From assembly GCA_015501075.1 (NCBI GenBank), contig JADNYJ010000127.1:56946-120945 (forward strand): a stretch of 64,000 bases of DNA, read 5' to 3'. The notes beneath the pieces are model-generated. The model did no database searches. It was not told where the DNA came from and saw only the letters and a program-made list of their open reading frames with translations. The position numbers and the translations under genes were made by a program. Source of the DNA: Gymnopilus junonius (Eukaryota > Basidiomycota > Agaricomycetes > Agaricales > Galerinaceae). Below, one piece after another: positions 24,034-37,217 of this stretch. Numbering within the stretch: the first letter of the stretch is position 1; every line of letters starts with the position of its first letter.

Positions 24034-25452
24034 ATGTCCCATCTTTTTGCCTCGATTGTGCCGCCCAGGTTACCACCCGAATTATTCGAAATCATAGTGG
24101 AGTTAGTTGCCGATCTACCCAAGCCTGATCCCGCCGGACGACGCGCATTGCTTGCATGCCACTTAGTTTCGCGTTCATTTTGCCACTATGCCAGACGTCA
24201 TTTATTCAGGGAAATTGAAATCATTGACAACGGAAAAAACCTGTCCTTTTCCCTATCTACATTGCATAAACTTGTCACCTGGACGCAGCCTGAAGCCTAC
24301 CTGCAAGGCATTGCAAGATATATCATGGTGTTGACTTTCCACGTCGAGACATCAAAAGCGGAAGAAGTCATGAAAGAATTGGACGACGACAACTGTTTGG
24401 TTATAGTTCTCGAGGCTTTGAATGGCACAGAATGTCGAATTAAGACGGCAGGTTTATGGATTGACTCCCCCGTAGGGCTGAATTGGAAGAAGTTCAGCAA
24501 GCGTCTCCAACACGCCTTCTTGCAACTCTTCCGTTCCCCACAACTCAGGGACCTTCGTTTATGCGGGTTCAACCGTTTACCTCTCACATTTCTATGCGGG
24601 GCCCATATCACCCGTTTGCATCTATATGGTTGTCTCAAAGAGACCGATGCGTCTCAAGAGGTTTTGCCGGCCGAAGAGACACTTCCTTTGCCTGAACTAG
24701 ACGCTCTTGTCACCGATCACGAGTTACCGGTGTCGTACTTCGAGAGAACAATTTCATCGGAGCTTGAGTCTGCGATAGACAACCTTCTTTACCTGTATTC
24801 GACTATTTTTATCAACGCTGATTTTGCAAAATGCCTGGAGGTGATAGAACGATCTAAGCACTCGCTTATACGCCTCTCTCTCAGATATGAAGGTAAGCAT
24901 TTTTGTCCGTTAATATTGAACTTACACACATTCATTTTTTTAGCAGTCAGAGTTGCGCTTCAATCTTATGCGGGCACCTTTGATCTAAGCAACGCACAAC
25001 GCCTGTTCAACGTCTGCCTGCACCACTACGGCGGGATTCCAGGTCCTCAAGCGCCCACACTCGGCGTGCTTGAAGACGTAATCCGCTTTTGCAACATCCT
25101 CCGACTCCCCACGTCTGGATCACTGCGTTGCCTTGCATTTGTTATACCTATGAATCAAAACGAGAATTGTGCTCAGTTCTTCCTGGATTCATTTCACCCT
25201 GAACACCAAGAGTTCCACAAATGGTCGGCATTAGATGCAGCACTTGGCCGTGTTTGTTTAGGAGGGGTGGCTTCCATCGAGATATTGATTCTGACCTTCG
25301 AATTCAACGGACAAAGCAAGGATAAAATTCCGTATGGAGATTCATTTGTTACGGCTGCAGAGGCATTGGTGAGGAAATCACTTACCTCTTTCGCAGGAGG
25401 GGAAAAACAAAAGGTGCCGAGAGTGGTGATTAGAATTGTGTTTGAATCTTAG
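24034..25452 (+). CDS. F-box-like protein
   Basis: ATG 24034 starts MSHLFASIVPPRLPPELFEI, followed by RRALLACHLVSRSFCHYARR and LFREIEI, the F-box-like N-terminal pattern of Agaricomycete proteins. The rest (about 450 residues) has leucine-rich segments (QLRDLRLCGFNRLPL, HITRLHLYGC) suggesting an irregular LRR-like target-binding region. The frame upstream opens only with GTG, so this ATG is preferred. One intron, 24893-24946, has a consensus donor gtaagc. It is 54 bp with no in-frame stop, and ends in a tandem tagcag acceptor. The likely role is substrate recruitment to an SCF ligase; the target is unknown. Confidence 0.7.
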   Translation: MSHLFASIVPPRLPPELFEIIVELVADLPKPDPAGRRALLACHLVSRSFCHYARRHLFREIEIIDNGKNLSFSLSTLHKLVTWTQPEAYLQGIARYIMVLTFHVETSKAEEVMKELDDDNCLVIVLEALNGTECRIKTAGLWIDSPVGLNWKKFSKRLQHAFLQLFRSPQLRDLRLCGFNRLPLTFLCGAHITRLHLYGCLKETDASQEVLPAEETLPLPELDALVTDHELPVSYFERTISSELESAIDNLLYLYSTIFINADFAKCLEVIERSKHSLIRLSLRYEGKHFCPLILNLHTFIFLAVRVALQSYAGTFDLSNAQRLFNVCLHHYGGIPGPQAPTLGVLEDVIRFCNILRLPTSGSLRCLAFVIPMNQNENCAQFFLDSFHPEHQEFHKWSALDAALGRVCLGGVASIEILILTFEFNGQSKDKIPYGDSFVTAAEALVRKSLTSFAGGEKQKVPRVVIRIVFES

Positions 25453-26320
25453 TTGGAGGCCAAGGCATATTCAACAGCTGGTACTTGGTTGATTTTAGGA
25501 ACGTCATCTAGAATAGGTGGCCACCAACCTTCATGCATCATGTTTAAGAAGCATCTGTAATCCGAATGCCATTTTAACCGGAGAAGCGCTTAAACAAACG
25601 ATACTGAATAACTTTTGAGTGTCTGTGTCCTCCCTTACCCATACGTCGCAGTCAAAAAGTTGGACACCAAGGTCGAATTACGCGTGGTCTGACTCATCTC
25701 CCGCCAGTCCTTGAGCTCCAAAAGTCCTTGGTCCGATGTCGGCTTTGTCATTGCAAAGAAAATTCCTACCACGTTTTAATCTGAACGTCATGCCCGATTG
25801 GTCTAACAGTATACATTCACTGTGGCCTTGGAAAAAGCGCACTGCCTCGATTAATTTTAGGACACACTGGTGCTCCCAACACGTTGCGTCCAGAAAATAA
25901 ATTGTTCAAGGCAAGAAATGTATTCTTCAAACAGCGGGAGGTCCCAGAAGTTATAACTAACCAGATTTTGAGGTAAGCGTCACTGGTGAGCCTGTGAGGG
26001 TAAACTTCGGTGGAAGACACGAAAGGGAGAAGCCGTGAGAACATCCATGTAATGAAAGAATGATCTAATTTTAGACGGACGGAGCGCAGTCAACGCATGT
26101 TGATAACTTTCGGGGCGTACAGCTCGTCCGGGGATCCATTTCTTTCTTTCTTTCTTGCGCATGGCTAGCACCCTGTTTCATTGAGGACTCAACAACCCTT
26201 TTAATACCCCCTTGGATATCCTACAACAACCTATACCTCTATATATCTTCAATCCAACACACTAGGTCTTCGGACTCAAGACCCTATTGAACGACTGCTA
26301 ACGACAAAACGACTCTCACG
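25453..26320. other. Intergenic before GH16
   Basis: About 870 bp without a supported exon. A short TTTC microsatellite (ctttctttctttctttc) lies near 26140. The last 130 bp (CT-rich, tatacctctatatatc) look like the GH16 promoter. Confidence 0.45.
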
Positions 26321-28134
26321 ATGCTCAACATCCTTCCTTTTTGTCTGCTCCTCTCTATTACCTTCGATGACTCATTGGCCCTTCCCGACTTTGGACTCCA
26401 CAATTTGGAACTGCCTAAGAATTTCAAGCGGTCGAATGATGTTTCCAATACTGCCGCAACTGGTATAAACTACAACCCCGACGGCACTCCCTTCCTTTGG
26501 CTACCGCAGGATGAGTACGCGGGGAAGACCTTTTTCGAGTAAGTCGTCTTCGAATCTATAATAAAGCGATATCAATCCTCCTTGCAGCCGGTGGCAATTC
26601 TTTACGGGTCCTGATCCAACCTCGTAAGTTCGAATGTATGTGGTGGGATAGCTGTAAATTTGACCATCGATTTACTCCATTCAGTGGCACAGTGGAGTAG
26701 GTAATTTTTTTCTTTATTGTCCTTTTCTAACAGGTCTTCGGCAGCTATGTGGATAACGTCACTGCGTTTGCGAACGGATTTGCATTTGTCCAAGATGATG
26801 GGACAGTCGTCATGAAGGCAGATGACACCACGTCGTTGCCTATGGGTGTAAACCGTCAGAGGTGTGTATCTTCTGATATGCTATATTCCTCTAGCCTTAT
26901 CCTATAATTCTATTCAGTGTCAGGATTACCAGCAATGCACAATATACTACTGGTCTATTTATTTTAGACATCACTAGGGCTCCTTGGGGTTGCGGTAGGT
27001 TATGTCTTTGCTGCTGTAACTGTCATATTTTAATTCTCGGGTCAGCTGTCTGGCCTGCTTTTTGGACCGTCGGAACAGATTGGCCAAATGTAAGCATTTA
27101 TTTGCGTTCCTTCCTGCGTTACCTTATATGCAAATTTCTTTAGCATGGTGAAGTTGACGTGCTGGAAGGTGTACACGATAACCAGTTCAATCAAATTGCA
27201 TTCCATACCACTTCAGGTAAAGGAATTCTCTAAAAAAATTTGCACTCTTTAATCAAATTTTCAGGTTGCATTCTGGACGCCAACGCGTCCTTTACCGGTA
27301 CAATTCCTGTAAATTTCTGACTTCAAAATTCTGCTCTTGTCCAACATTTCTCTGTAGGTCCAAAACGGGCAAAACGTCACAAACTGCGATGCAAATGTAA
27401 ACAGCAACAGCGGATGCGATACTGTTGAATGGAGCCGTTCATCTTATGGTCCTTTCTTTGAGGCACAAGGCGGGGGAATTCTAGCGATGAAGTGGGACGA
27501 GAATGATATTTCGATTTGTAAGTTATGGGCTTTCTCTCATTTCCCTTTCTTCATCATGCCATCGATCAAGGGTCCTTCTACCGTGCTGCGATCCCAACTG
27601 ATGTTATTGCTGGCACTCCCAATCCGTCTCTGTGGGGACTTCCATCTGCAAGATTAATGAACACAATGTGCGATATTCCAAAGTTCTTCGCCAATCATTC
27701 AATCGTCTTCGGTAAGCTTCTTCGAGTAACATGCTCGATGCATGCTTACCCTCCTGAATTAGACATCACGTTTTGCGGTTTGTAATAGCATTCGATGCAT
27801 ACACGACTTCATTTAAAACTTTATGAGCATAGGTCAATGGGCCGGTAATTCCTACGCTACAAGTGGCTGCCCTGGGACTTGTCCAGAACGGCTCATGGAT
27901 CCGGCAAACTTTGTGGTGCGTGTGGATTAATTTATTTATGCTCTCCTTCTGATGGATAACTTCCGATAGAATGCAACGTGGAATATCAACTCTCTCAAAG
28001 TCTATCAAAAGCAACTTTTGTCGAGCAATTCAACTACGACGACATCAGTCGCCATACCGGGCCCAACGTTGACATTAAGCAAAACAGGAATATTCCTTTC
28101 ATTTGCTATCGCTTTGCTATTTAGTTTATGGTGA
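26321..28134 (+). CDS. Glycoside hydrolase family 16, secreted and probably GPI-anchored
   Basis: The signal peptide MLNILPFCLLLSITFDDSLA is followed by mature residues ending, after about ten introns, in a Ser/Thr-rich stretch (LLSSNSTTTTSVAIPG) and a terminal hydrophobic helix (GIFLSFAIALLFSLW). That is the layout of a GPI-anchored wall protein. The catalytic motif is GEVDVLEG at about 27150, matching ExDxxE of GH16 with nucleophile and acid Glu. Other family marks are PAFWTVGTDWP, CDTVEWSRSSYGPFFEAQGG and DITFCGQWAG. Each splice junction checked keeps frame, and one intron (about 26693-26743) uses an internal ttcggcag acceptor. Fungal proteins of this type cleave or remodel beta-1,3(4)-glucan in the wall. 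The gene is intact. Confidence 0.9.
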
Positions 28135-28393
28135 TTTATTGATCTCTAAAGCACTTTATAAAACAGAGATTCTGCTACCTCAGAGGGCCGTCACCGATCA
28201 CTATGCTCCAATGTTAAATCACATGACCGCAATTCGAAGAATTCGTAATTGAGCGTTGGATCCTGCACCAGCACCCAATAGTAAGAACGTCACAGCTGAC
28301 GCGGAGATGCAGGATACCCAGTCTTTATAATGCAAAATAATCCGCTGGTTCGCTTCGTCTCTGAGACACTTCTTTCTATCCCCTTCTATCATC

Positions 28394-31034
28394 ATGTCCG
28401 CCATCAAAACCACCGTTAAACACGCATTCGCTAACATTACAGAAACCGAAAAGATTAAAGATTTGAGCCGTAATACTGTTGAACCTTCCAGTGAATCTGG
28501 TTTGACAACTGATCATGGCGTCTCTGTGTCGAACACGGATCACTGGTAAGCTTTCCTGCTACATGTGTGACGCGCCTCGCTCATGCAGTGTCGAACAGGT
28601 TGAAGGCAATCGACGGCGAAAATGCTGGTCCATCTCTACTTGAAGACCAGATTTCCCGAGAGAAGATTCATCGCTTCGACCATGAGCGTATTCCAGAGCG
28701 TGTCGTTCACGCCCGAGGTGCTGGCGCTCACGGCTACTTCAGAGCCTTCGACGACCGCGCTGCCAAGTGGACCAAGGCTGGTGTCCTTACCGATCCATCT
28801 CGCACGACGCCCATTTTTGTTCGCTTCAGTACCGTCCAAGGTTCCCGTGGAAGCGCGGTGAGTGCATATATGCGTTTTATGTGACGATCTATATCTTGAC
28901 TTGTTCTCCAGGACACTGTTCGCGATGTTCGCGGCTTCGCTATGAAATTCTATACTGAAGAGGGTAACTGGACCTTGTCGGGAATGACATCCCTGTTTTC
29001 TTCATCCAAGATGCTATCAAGTTCCCGGATATTATTCATGCTGTGAAGCCTGAGCCACACAATGAAGTACCCCAAGGCCAGAGTGCTCATAACAATTTTT
29101 GGGATTTCGTCGGCCTTCAGCCTGAGTGTAGGCTTCCTGCTCAATCAATATATACATCCTTACTCCAGCTTTTTTCTAGCGGCTCACATGGTTATGTGGG
29201 TCATGTCCGATAGAGGTGTGTCTAATTTGGTAATTGGTTTGCACAAATATACTGATCGTCTTGCAGGAATTCCGCGTTCCTTCAGAATGATGCAAGGATT
29301 TGGTGTCAACACATACACCCTTATCAATAGCGCAGGACAACGCGTCTTCGTCAAGTTCCACATGACTCCTGAACTTGGAGTACACAGTCTGATGTGGGAC
29401 GAAGCTTTGAAGATCGGGGGCCAAGACCCTGGTATGCTCTATCCGCAACCAACATGAAAAAGTTCTCAAAAGTCTTTAGATTTCCATAGGAAGGACCTAG
29501 AAGAAGCCATTAAGAATGGCTGGTATCCAAAGTGGACATTTGGAATTCAAGTCATCGAAGAGAAGGACGAGCACTCTTTCGATTTCGATATCCTTGACGC
29601 GACAAAGGTCTGGCCTGAATCCCTTGTCCCGGTGCAACCCATCGGTGAATTCATCCTCAACCGGGCTGTCGATGAATTCTTCCCAGAGGTAGAACAAGCC
29701 GCGTTTTGCACAAGCCACGTTGTACCCGGAATTGGGTTCAGTGACGATCCTTTGCTGCAAGGAAGGAACTTCTCATACCTCGACACGCAGATCACTAGAC
29801 TGGGGCCTAACTGGGAGCAAGTTTGTATATCTCGTCTATCTCACAACGTTATTCGTTAACCGTGCATTACAGCTTCCTATCAATCGTCCTGTCTGCCCTG
29901 TTCTAAACCATCATCGAGATGGTGCTATGCAACATCGCATTCACAAAGGCCAATTCAATTATTGGCCGAACCGCGCTAATGTCGGCCATCCTATTCCTCC
30001 CTCCATGGGAGGCTACGAAGAGTGCGTGCTCTCGCTCATGGGACATTTTTCTGACTGACCTCTCGTGAAAGATACAAAAAGCGCGTGGCTGGCATCAAGC
30101 AGCGTACTCGGGGAGCCAAGTTCCAAGAACACTTTAACCAGGCACAGCTCTTCTACAACTCGCTCACAGACTACGAGAAAAGTCACCTTATTTCCGCTAT
30201 ATCTTTCGAGCTCAGCCATTGCGACGATCAACAAGTATATGAAACATATACCAAAGTCTTGAACAACATAGACTTTGACTTGGCTAAGGCTGTAGCGCAA
30301 AATGTGAATGGTATTATCCCAGAAAAGCCTGCAAGACAAAATCATGGCAAGAAGGATGCAGCCCTATCTCAAACTCACTTCATACCCAAGAAGCCCACTA
30401 TCGCTTCTCGCCGCATTGCTATCCTCGTCGCTGATGGTTTCAACATGGCTGAGGTTGAATCTGTACGTGCTGCACTGGCGAGCGCACAAGCAACGACATG
30501 GATCATTGGTCCTCGCCGCGGCAAAATTTATGCCCAGGGAGCAAGTGGGGTTGGTCTTATTGCCGACCATCACTATGAAGGCCAGCGTTCTACGTTGTTT
30601 GACGCTATCTACATTCCTTCAGGTGCCGATCATGCGAAGAGCATTGCCATCAATGGTCGTGCTATTCACTGGATTCGTGAGGCTTTCGGTCACTGCAAAG
30701 CTATTGGCGTGGTTGGTGATGGTCAGCGAATTTGTTTGAAATAACTATGTTGTGTGGTCATTGACTTAGTTTTCTTCTAGCCGTGCCCGTGGTGAGAGAC
30801 GCTATTGGTCTTCCGGAAATCAAAGTTGCTTCCTCCCCTGACTCGACGGCAGTTCAGTCCTCGTATGGTGTCGTCACAGCTGGAAAATGCGATGTCAAGG
30901 CTGCAATTGTTGACGTCCTCGAAATAGCGTCAGACGGTTCCAAAGGTTTTGCGACCAGCTTTGCCTACGAGATAAGCCAGCATAGGTGTTACCTACGGGA
31001 ATCAGATGGCTTGACCGCCAGAGTCGCATACTAA
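28394..31034 (+). CDS. Large-subunit catalase with C-terminal PfpI/DJ-1 domain
   Basis: The spliced protein is about 745 residues. The heme catalase core shows the distal His in [34 protein letters not shown], the distal Asn in [32 protein letters not shown] and the proximal heme ligand in [17 protein letters not shown]. After about residue 540 a flavodoxin-like domain follows ([35 protein letters not shown]). That is the clade 2 large-subunit form, which degrades hydrogen peroxide. The frame breaks once at 28970-28971 (aactggaccttgtc): a G seems missing, since the next frame gives the conserved DLVGNDIP. About eight introns; the last codon is before TAA at 31032-31034. No signal peptide is seen, so it is probably cytosolic. 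Confidence 0.92.
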
Positions 31035-31962
31035 AGCAAGGGTGGTGCAAGGTTCGCTAAAATTCCAAAGCGCGTCGGCGATTGTAAATTTGTAACAGTA
31101 TTGTTGTACTATAGTTTATTCCCTTTACATAATAACGTCGTTCATTGGATTATTTTGACAGTGAAATATGCATCAGGAACATCCAGTGCCTACCCTACCA
31201 CGTCTTGGCATGAATAAGCTTGTTCTGCATGATATTTCGACCAGAGTTAGAGATGCCTAGGCTCAAGCATTATGGTACGCTTCGATGCATGCACGAATAT
31301 TGAAAGTTCATTCATAAAGCAAGTCTCATGTACGTAAGACACGAATTGGGCTGGCTTCTGATGAATTCTTATGCCATAGATGGCGGGAAGAGCGAAAGCA
31401 AAGTTTAATGAAAGACCTCAAGTATCCGGGACTCCAAATCGTTGCAAGGTTCTCTCTTGATATGTGTACAGACATAAGGTGCTTCGGAGGACTGAGAATC
31501 AGCAAGGCGTTTTGGATTATCTTGACCATAGATCGGCTGTCTTTTGGGATTCTTCCCTGATTATCCCTCCAAAGATGCTGCCAGCATAGGAGCCATAGGC
31601 GCGTGAGTTCTGATTTCGATTCGCGTGAGGTCAAGCTTGAAAGAATGATGTAATGATGTAAAAACCGTTGAGGGGGTGTTCGGGGGTAGCGCTGGCTGCC
31701 CAACTAGGTCAACTTTAGCTCGATCATCATAGGTGGAAGTGTTATTTATAGACTCTATTAATGGAGCCCCTAAGCATAAAGAGTTAATTATAGCTCGCAT
31801 TAATTGGCTCTACTCTGCAGCCAATGTACAGCTGGAGTAGAGACTCGTGAGTAGAGAATATAGAGACAGTGTTTGGGTCAAAAAACTATCTTTAAACAAT
31901 GTGAGTCTCCTGATCTTCATGCAAAATTTCGACGTGCTGGACCGAAGGTATAAGCCTAGACT
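31035..31962. other. Gene-poor spacer
   Basis: This is the catalase 3' end followed by 900 bp with no supported exon. Small ORFs on both strands lack any recognisable residues. Confidence 0.4.
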
Positions 31963-32345
31963 TACTGTACCATTTCAATCAATTCGGCAGGCCCCGTGAC
32001 CAGTGACGTGCCTGCCGAAATTTTGGTTTCGGCGGATTAGAAAACCTGCCGTGACATGATATTTTTTTCGGCAGGTAGTGACCCAGAATAAGGGACAAAA
32101 TGTGTACATATGAAGAGAAATACTATGAGTTGTCTTGTTTCCAGACCCAAGCTGTAAGAAAGAGCTCAATTACGCAGTCGGAGAAAAAAATTCGATTTTA
32201 TAGCTATTTTTGGCCGATTTTTTGAAATTGGGACTTCCGAAATAGTTTCGGCACCTCGACGAAATCACCGTGACAACCGTGACTTTTCGGCGATTTTGGA
32301 GGGCCCGTGACGCGTGACTGCCGAATTGAATGAAATAGTACAGTA
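31963..32345. mobile_element. MITE of 383 bp with 26-bp terminal inverted repeats
   Basis: The left end, TA then CTGTACCATTTCAATCAATT..., is matched at the right end by its reverse complement at 24 of 26 positions. TA dinucleotides at 31963-31964 and 32344-32345 fit a TA target-site duplication of the Tc1/mariner type. The interior is non-coding. It carries repeated subterminal words CGTGAC and TGCCGAA on both sides, resembling transposase-binding repeats. It must have been moved by an enzyme encoded elsewhere. Confidence 0.8.
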
Positions 32346-35300
32346 CCATGTAGCCTGTCCTGGAAAAGGCTAGGATTAGTCGATGGTTTTACCTTTTGCC
32401 TGAGTATAAACCATGATATGCATAGTATTTTTAGCAATTATAGACGACTAGAATGCCCAGTTAGTAGGCTTTCCGGAACTGGGCTCGGTAATTAACTGAT
32501 CGATACTAGAATCAAAAATGTAGAGCCCAGAAACGGACGGTCGAACCAGGGTCCAAATTGGTGCTAGCAGGAATAAATCCTCGGTCAGGACTCAGAATTC
32601 AGAAAAAAAAATTGTTTCAAGCGTAAAATACGTTATTCAATGCTACTGAATTCATACTAGCGACGGGAAATAACGGCAGAGCGACGTAAAAAAGCGTTGA
32701 TATCATGTTCATAGGTGATAAATTTTACAACGCAGAGCCCCATAAATTTTTGCCCTGATATTGCCTTGAAGTTTAGAGACTTGGACCTCCTATCACAATT
32801 AATGGTTTATCGAAAGGTTTATATGTGCACAAACCCTTGTACGCAGCACTTGGGGAGAAATAGGTCAGTCTAGAATTGGGAGACCTAGACTGTTGTCTAC
32901 TAAAGCGGGCTCCGAGGAAAACATAGAGCTCACTTCAGACATACCTGCTTCAAGCTTACCTTCCATTGTTTTGAAAATGCCATGTTGGCCGCTTGTCGAA
33001 GTTATTCGCTTACTTCGACGGTCCTTCCAACGACTGGCTGTTCAGGCTTGCTTCAACACCGGGGTCGATACTTAGCAATAAGGCATAAATCTGGCAGTAT
33101 TTTTCTGAGTATGCATCCATGAAACGATCGGGACTGACAGTCAGAAAGTGTTAGGTGGGGTGTGAGAAATAGGACTCCAGACTCCAGGGTATTCCAATTG
33201 GCCATACGAGCTCATCGACATCCTCGATGTAGATGGTCAACAGTGAAGTCATCTCATGAGCAGAGAAGAACTGCGCCATGTGTCGAAGTTCGCAAGTTCC
33301 CGACAACTTCTTCCGAAGGCGGAGGACCCTGCATGCGGTGTGCGACCTTGTGCGACACGACTACTACCTCTGAAGGTTGAACGTGCATAGTTTTATTCGA
33401 CGATAAGCTGAATCGTCTCACGGAGCGGGATGCATCATCTTGTATACCTCGCAACAAGAAAAAGGACCATCGTATTCTTAGCCGAGTCAAATATCAACAG
33501 ATTCCCAGTGGCAAGAGATAGGCTACTTGGATTCTACTTCGCAGAGCAATGTCAATAACTTGGTAAAACATGATTTTCTTACCCTTCGTTCAGAGGTCTA
33601 TCCGTTACACAGACGCTATTAAGGCTTCGTGATATAATATTTAGCGTAGATCTGATTCCTTGCATGAAGGAGATTTGTGAGATAAGGGTGCACTTGGTCC
33701 TGGTGAAATCAACGCTTTGTTGGTCCAAAAATTCCGTATCTCCATCAGGCGAAATCTCGAGATCAAAAGCATGGAAATTGCCGAGAGAGTAGATCGCGTG
33801 TACTAGTAACTACATAGCGTCACCGTGTCCTATGGACGACAATAGTTTCGTGGTCCCGGATGCCGAACAGCTCTGCGGCTGAGCTTCCTGAAAGCTCCTA
33901 CTTTCAAATGGGACAGGTAGCCATAGGGAAAGCGGAAGATAAAGGAGACGACTGCAGGCTTGGATAATATTCCTTAAAAATACCGCCTCACTTGCAGGTA
34001 AGTACTTTCCCGATGCGAGATGGTTCAAGATACCTACTCTGCGCCGCTAAGCAGATTTGTCGGAGTAAATTTTGAAGCGTAGTAGTGATAAGTCGATTAA
34101 ACCTCCTCGTGCGTTTGATTATTGCCTATATCTCCAAGGTGATATAACACTTCAACGAGATATTGCAGGTCAGTCAGCGCACATTGCCAATGCGACCGCA
34201 AAGGCACTCGTCACTTAAGATACAGGTGGCTTGTTTACCAACTCAGTTGTCGTGAATATTTCCTATTTTTAAGCATCTTAATGGTAAAACCATACATATT
34301 GTACATTGCACTGTACATAGATAATTAGATTCAAGACACCAACGGTGCTGAACGCAGCTCAAAACTTTTATATCAAATAATTCCGGATGCAAATTGTCGG
34401 TTAAAACCGCTTTGATGTTTATTTGCAATTTATTTGTACGAGTAGGTGTTAGTGGGTGTGTCGATCTGAGAAGCTGTACGAAAACAGCACGATGTTGGCA
34501 TTTTAATTTCCGGGTCGTCTACTTCTGAATTGCATTGATTTACATTCCGTTGATAAGATAAAAGTTATTTCGAGTGTTTTTTCCCGTCCCATGAATGATA
34601 GTTTATAGATAGATGACTGCAAGGCCCAAACATGTCTAGTGTCGGGCAAAGAAAAATCCGCTGGGAATCGCTGTATTGTTGGCAGCTGTTAGCAGCCATT
34701 TGAATTTGCTAGAAGCCTCCACAGATGCATAAATAAATGTTGGACAGGCGGTATTAATAGCGATCACGACTCTGACGTCGAAGTTTCCCGGTTCCGGCCT
34801 CGGTTTTTAGAATGAATGGCAGACGGCGATAGGCTGAGATTCTACACAAAGAAGACAATGATCAGAAGTTGAATAGACCGCGTAAACTGAACCCGTTCGA
34901 AAGTTCTCCTGAATGGTATAAATAACCAAGATAGGACTACCTCCGGAAGCTACGACGTGGAAGACCTCCGACACTTTCGTATCATATATCTTGAAATAAG
35001 TTCGCCGGGGCTGGAAAGTACGTCGAGTAGACTCCCACCGTCCTGGACATTGACTGACTAGCAGGGAAGAACCGATATCCGCCGTCAGTATTGCCGCGTG
35101 TCTCCGTCCCTGCGGATGACCGGGGCGCAAGGCAGAGACAGTGAGATGGGTAGCGTTGTGGGTTCATTATCAAACCACCAACCAAAACCGCAAACGTTCG
35201 AGGTGTATCGTACCTTCCTGAGTGAAAAAATCAAGAGGCTGTATTTCCTATCTTCTTGGATCCCGTTTGGTCGAGTAAACCTGCGAACACAGGGTTGTAT

Positions 35301-35859
35301 GTCGAACCATCACAGGGGAGCTCGGGCTATCAAGGCAGCCCCAGACTCGGCTCGAGACAACGCGCGTCGCGCAGTGCGGCTTCGCTGAGTAAGTGCTCAG
35401 GATGCGTCAGTGTAAAGCGCTTCATGTTCATCAAGCCACTGAATCGACAGTCCGCCAAAAGCGCAGCTTAACAATTTTGATGCTCTTGACAAGTGCTTGA
35501 TGTCCTAGATAATATCCCAGTAACATTTAATTATATAACGATGATTTCGGAAGAGTCTGGAAGCCGTTGAGAATATTTGAAAGACTTACATTTGTAATTG
35601 TATCTGAATAAGTTTCAAGCATTGCTGATGGCTTGCCAGTCCAGTTCATGATAAATCATTTGATCATAAATGGACATGCCAAGCAAAAAGATTCCGCGTT
35701 GGAGTAGCCTTTTAAACTTCCTTTGATACTTTGGCCCATTTGCGTATCTCTGAGTAGATAGCAGTGAGTACGAGTGGCGCATACGCAGTGCACACACGAT
35801 TCCGTGTCCCCAAAGAAAGGAATTGATGGATAGTCAAGAGGACGTCTGTTCATCTATAT

Positions 35860-36030
35860 TTAACGGCGACCCACAACTTTGCAAGTGCCTTCTGTAAATT
35901 GGAAGAACTTGAAGAACGTTTCTTCAGGGACCGGGTAGTCTGTGGATGGCCAGAACTCCTGTAGGCAGATAGAAGTCGATGGCTGTGAGTCGTTCGCAGG
36001 AAAAGGCTGATAAAAACTTACCGTCATCGC
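35860..36030 (-). other. Possible terminal exons of an unrecognised gene
   Basis: On the minus strand a segment reading REIRGYIPPAAMT is followed by a consensus donor (ACG|gtaagt, near 36000). An acceptor ctacag at about 35961 then leads in phase to EFWPSTDYPVPEETFF, KFFQFTEGTCKVVGRR and TAA at 35862-35860. Codon composition and matching splice phase look coding, but upstream exons could not be built because stops appear within 40 bp. This may be a gene remnant. Confidence 0.25.
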
Positions 36031-37217
36031 TGCGGGCGGTATATATCCCCGTATTTCCCGGGTCTTCTACTAGCCCTTGTCATCAATTGCCGTGGACCAT
36101 GTGTATGTCCAATCTTTCTGTTTTGAGCATCATTCGCCCCCCTGGGATCAAAGATTCAAATTTATTGTGGGCGTCGTCTGGCGGCGATGACGGACGCCCT
36201 CTGTGCTTCTTCCCTTTTACCGGATCCAAAACTTGAAGAAAAAACGGTTACTATTAGGACCTTTAGGACTCCGCTCTGCCAAGGACAATTAAATATAACA
36301 ACATACCCTTTCAAGGTTGATCACACGACGAACGTTCCTCTTTCCAACAGAAGTTGGTTGATTGTAGGACCTTGAACACTTATGTAGTGATCCTCGAGGC
36401 GTGGAGAGAGTATGTTATCGCCGTATTACAGCAACGACACAATACGAAAGTCTCACTCTCTTTAAAGTTGAGTCCACGGGAAATCGGGAAAGACCGACTA
36501 GTGCAGAGGTTCCCCGGAAAGCGCCAGAGAATTATTAAGTCTGAAAATGACCAAGTTGAGGTTATCTGATAATTTTCAAGAAGAAATTCCGATCGTGGTT
36601 ATGAAGGTTGAAGACATTTTGACAGGCACGTCGAGATGCTCACGCCTACGCAAAAGCCAAACAATTCCGAGCACGTTAATAGGCAATGGGTGAGAGCAAA
36701 ACTGTCAAAAAATGATAAACTCCCATTAGTAGAATAAAGTAAGCATTACACGCCAGATAGCTGGATGACTAGGATATTGAAATGAAATGATTCATTCAAA
36801 TTCAAGTGGAGACAAGATCAAAGTCAAAAGTTTCATTTAATCATTTAATAACGAGGGACTCGGGGTGCCAGCAAAGCGCTTTCCACCCGCATTAAGCGCA
36901 CCGGATCTTCGCACTATCGGAACAAGGAACGTATCCGGGAGGGGGGACTCTTTCAAGTTATGCCTATTTGTGGAAGACGGAACATGAAGCGCGCAATTGG
37001 GGCGCTTGGCGCGAATATATATATAAGTACACACAAAGCGGATCGGCAAATCTGGAATGCGGGGTAATAAGGTGTCGACGTCGGGCAAAACGACCCTGAG
37101 GATCTCTCGCCCACAGAGCAACAATTATACATAGGCACGAGAGAAGAAGAAAAAAAAGGAAGATCCAGGTTGAGAATCGAGTGAGATCTCAGTGAGGGAT
37201 TTAAAATATATCGAGGT

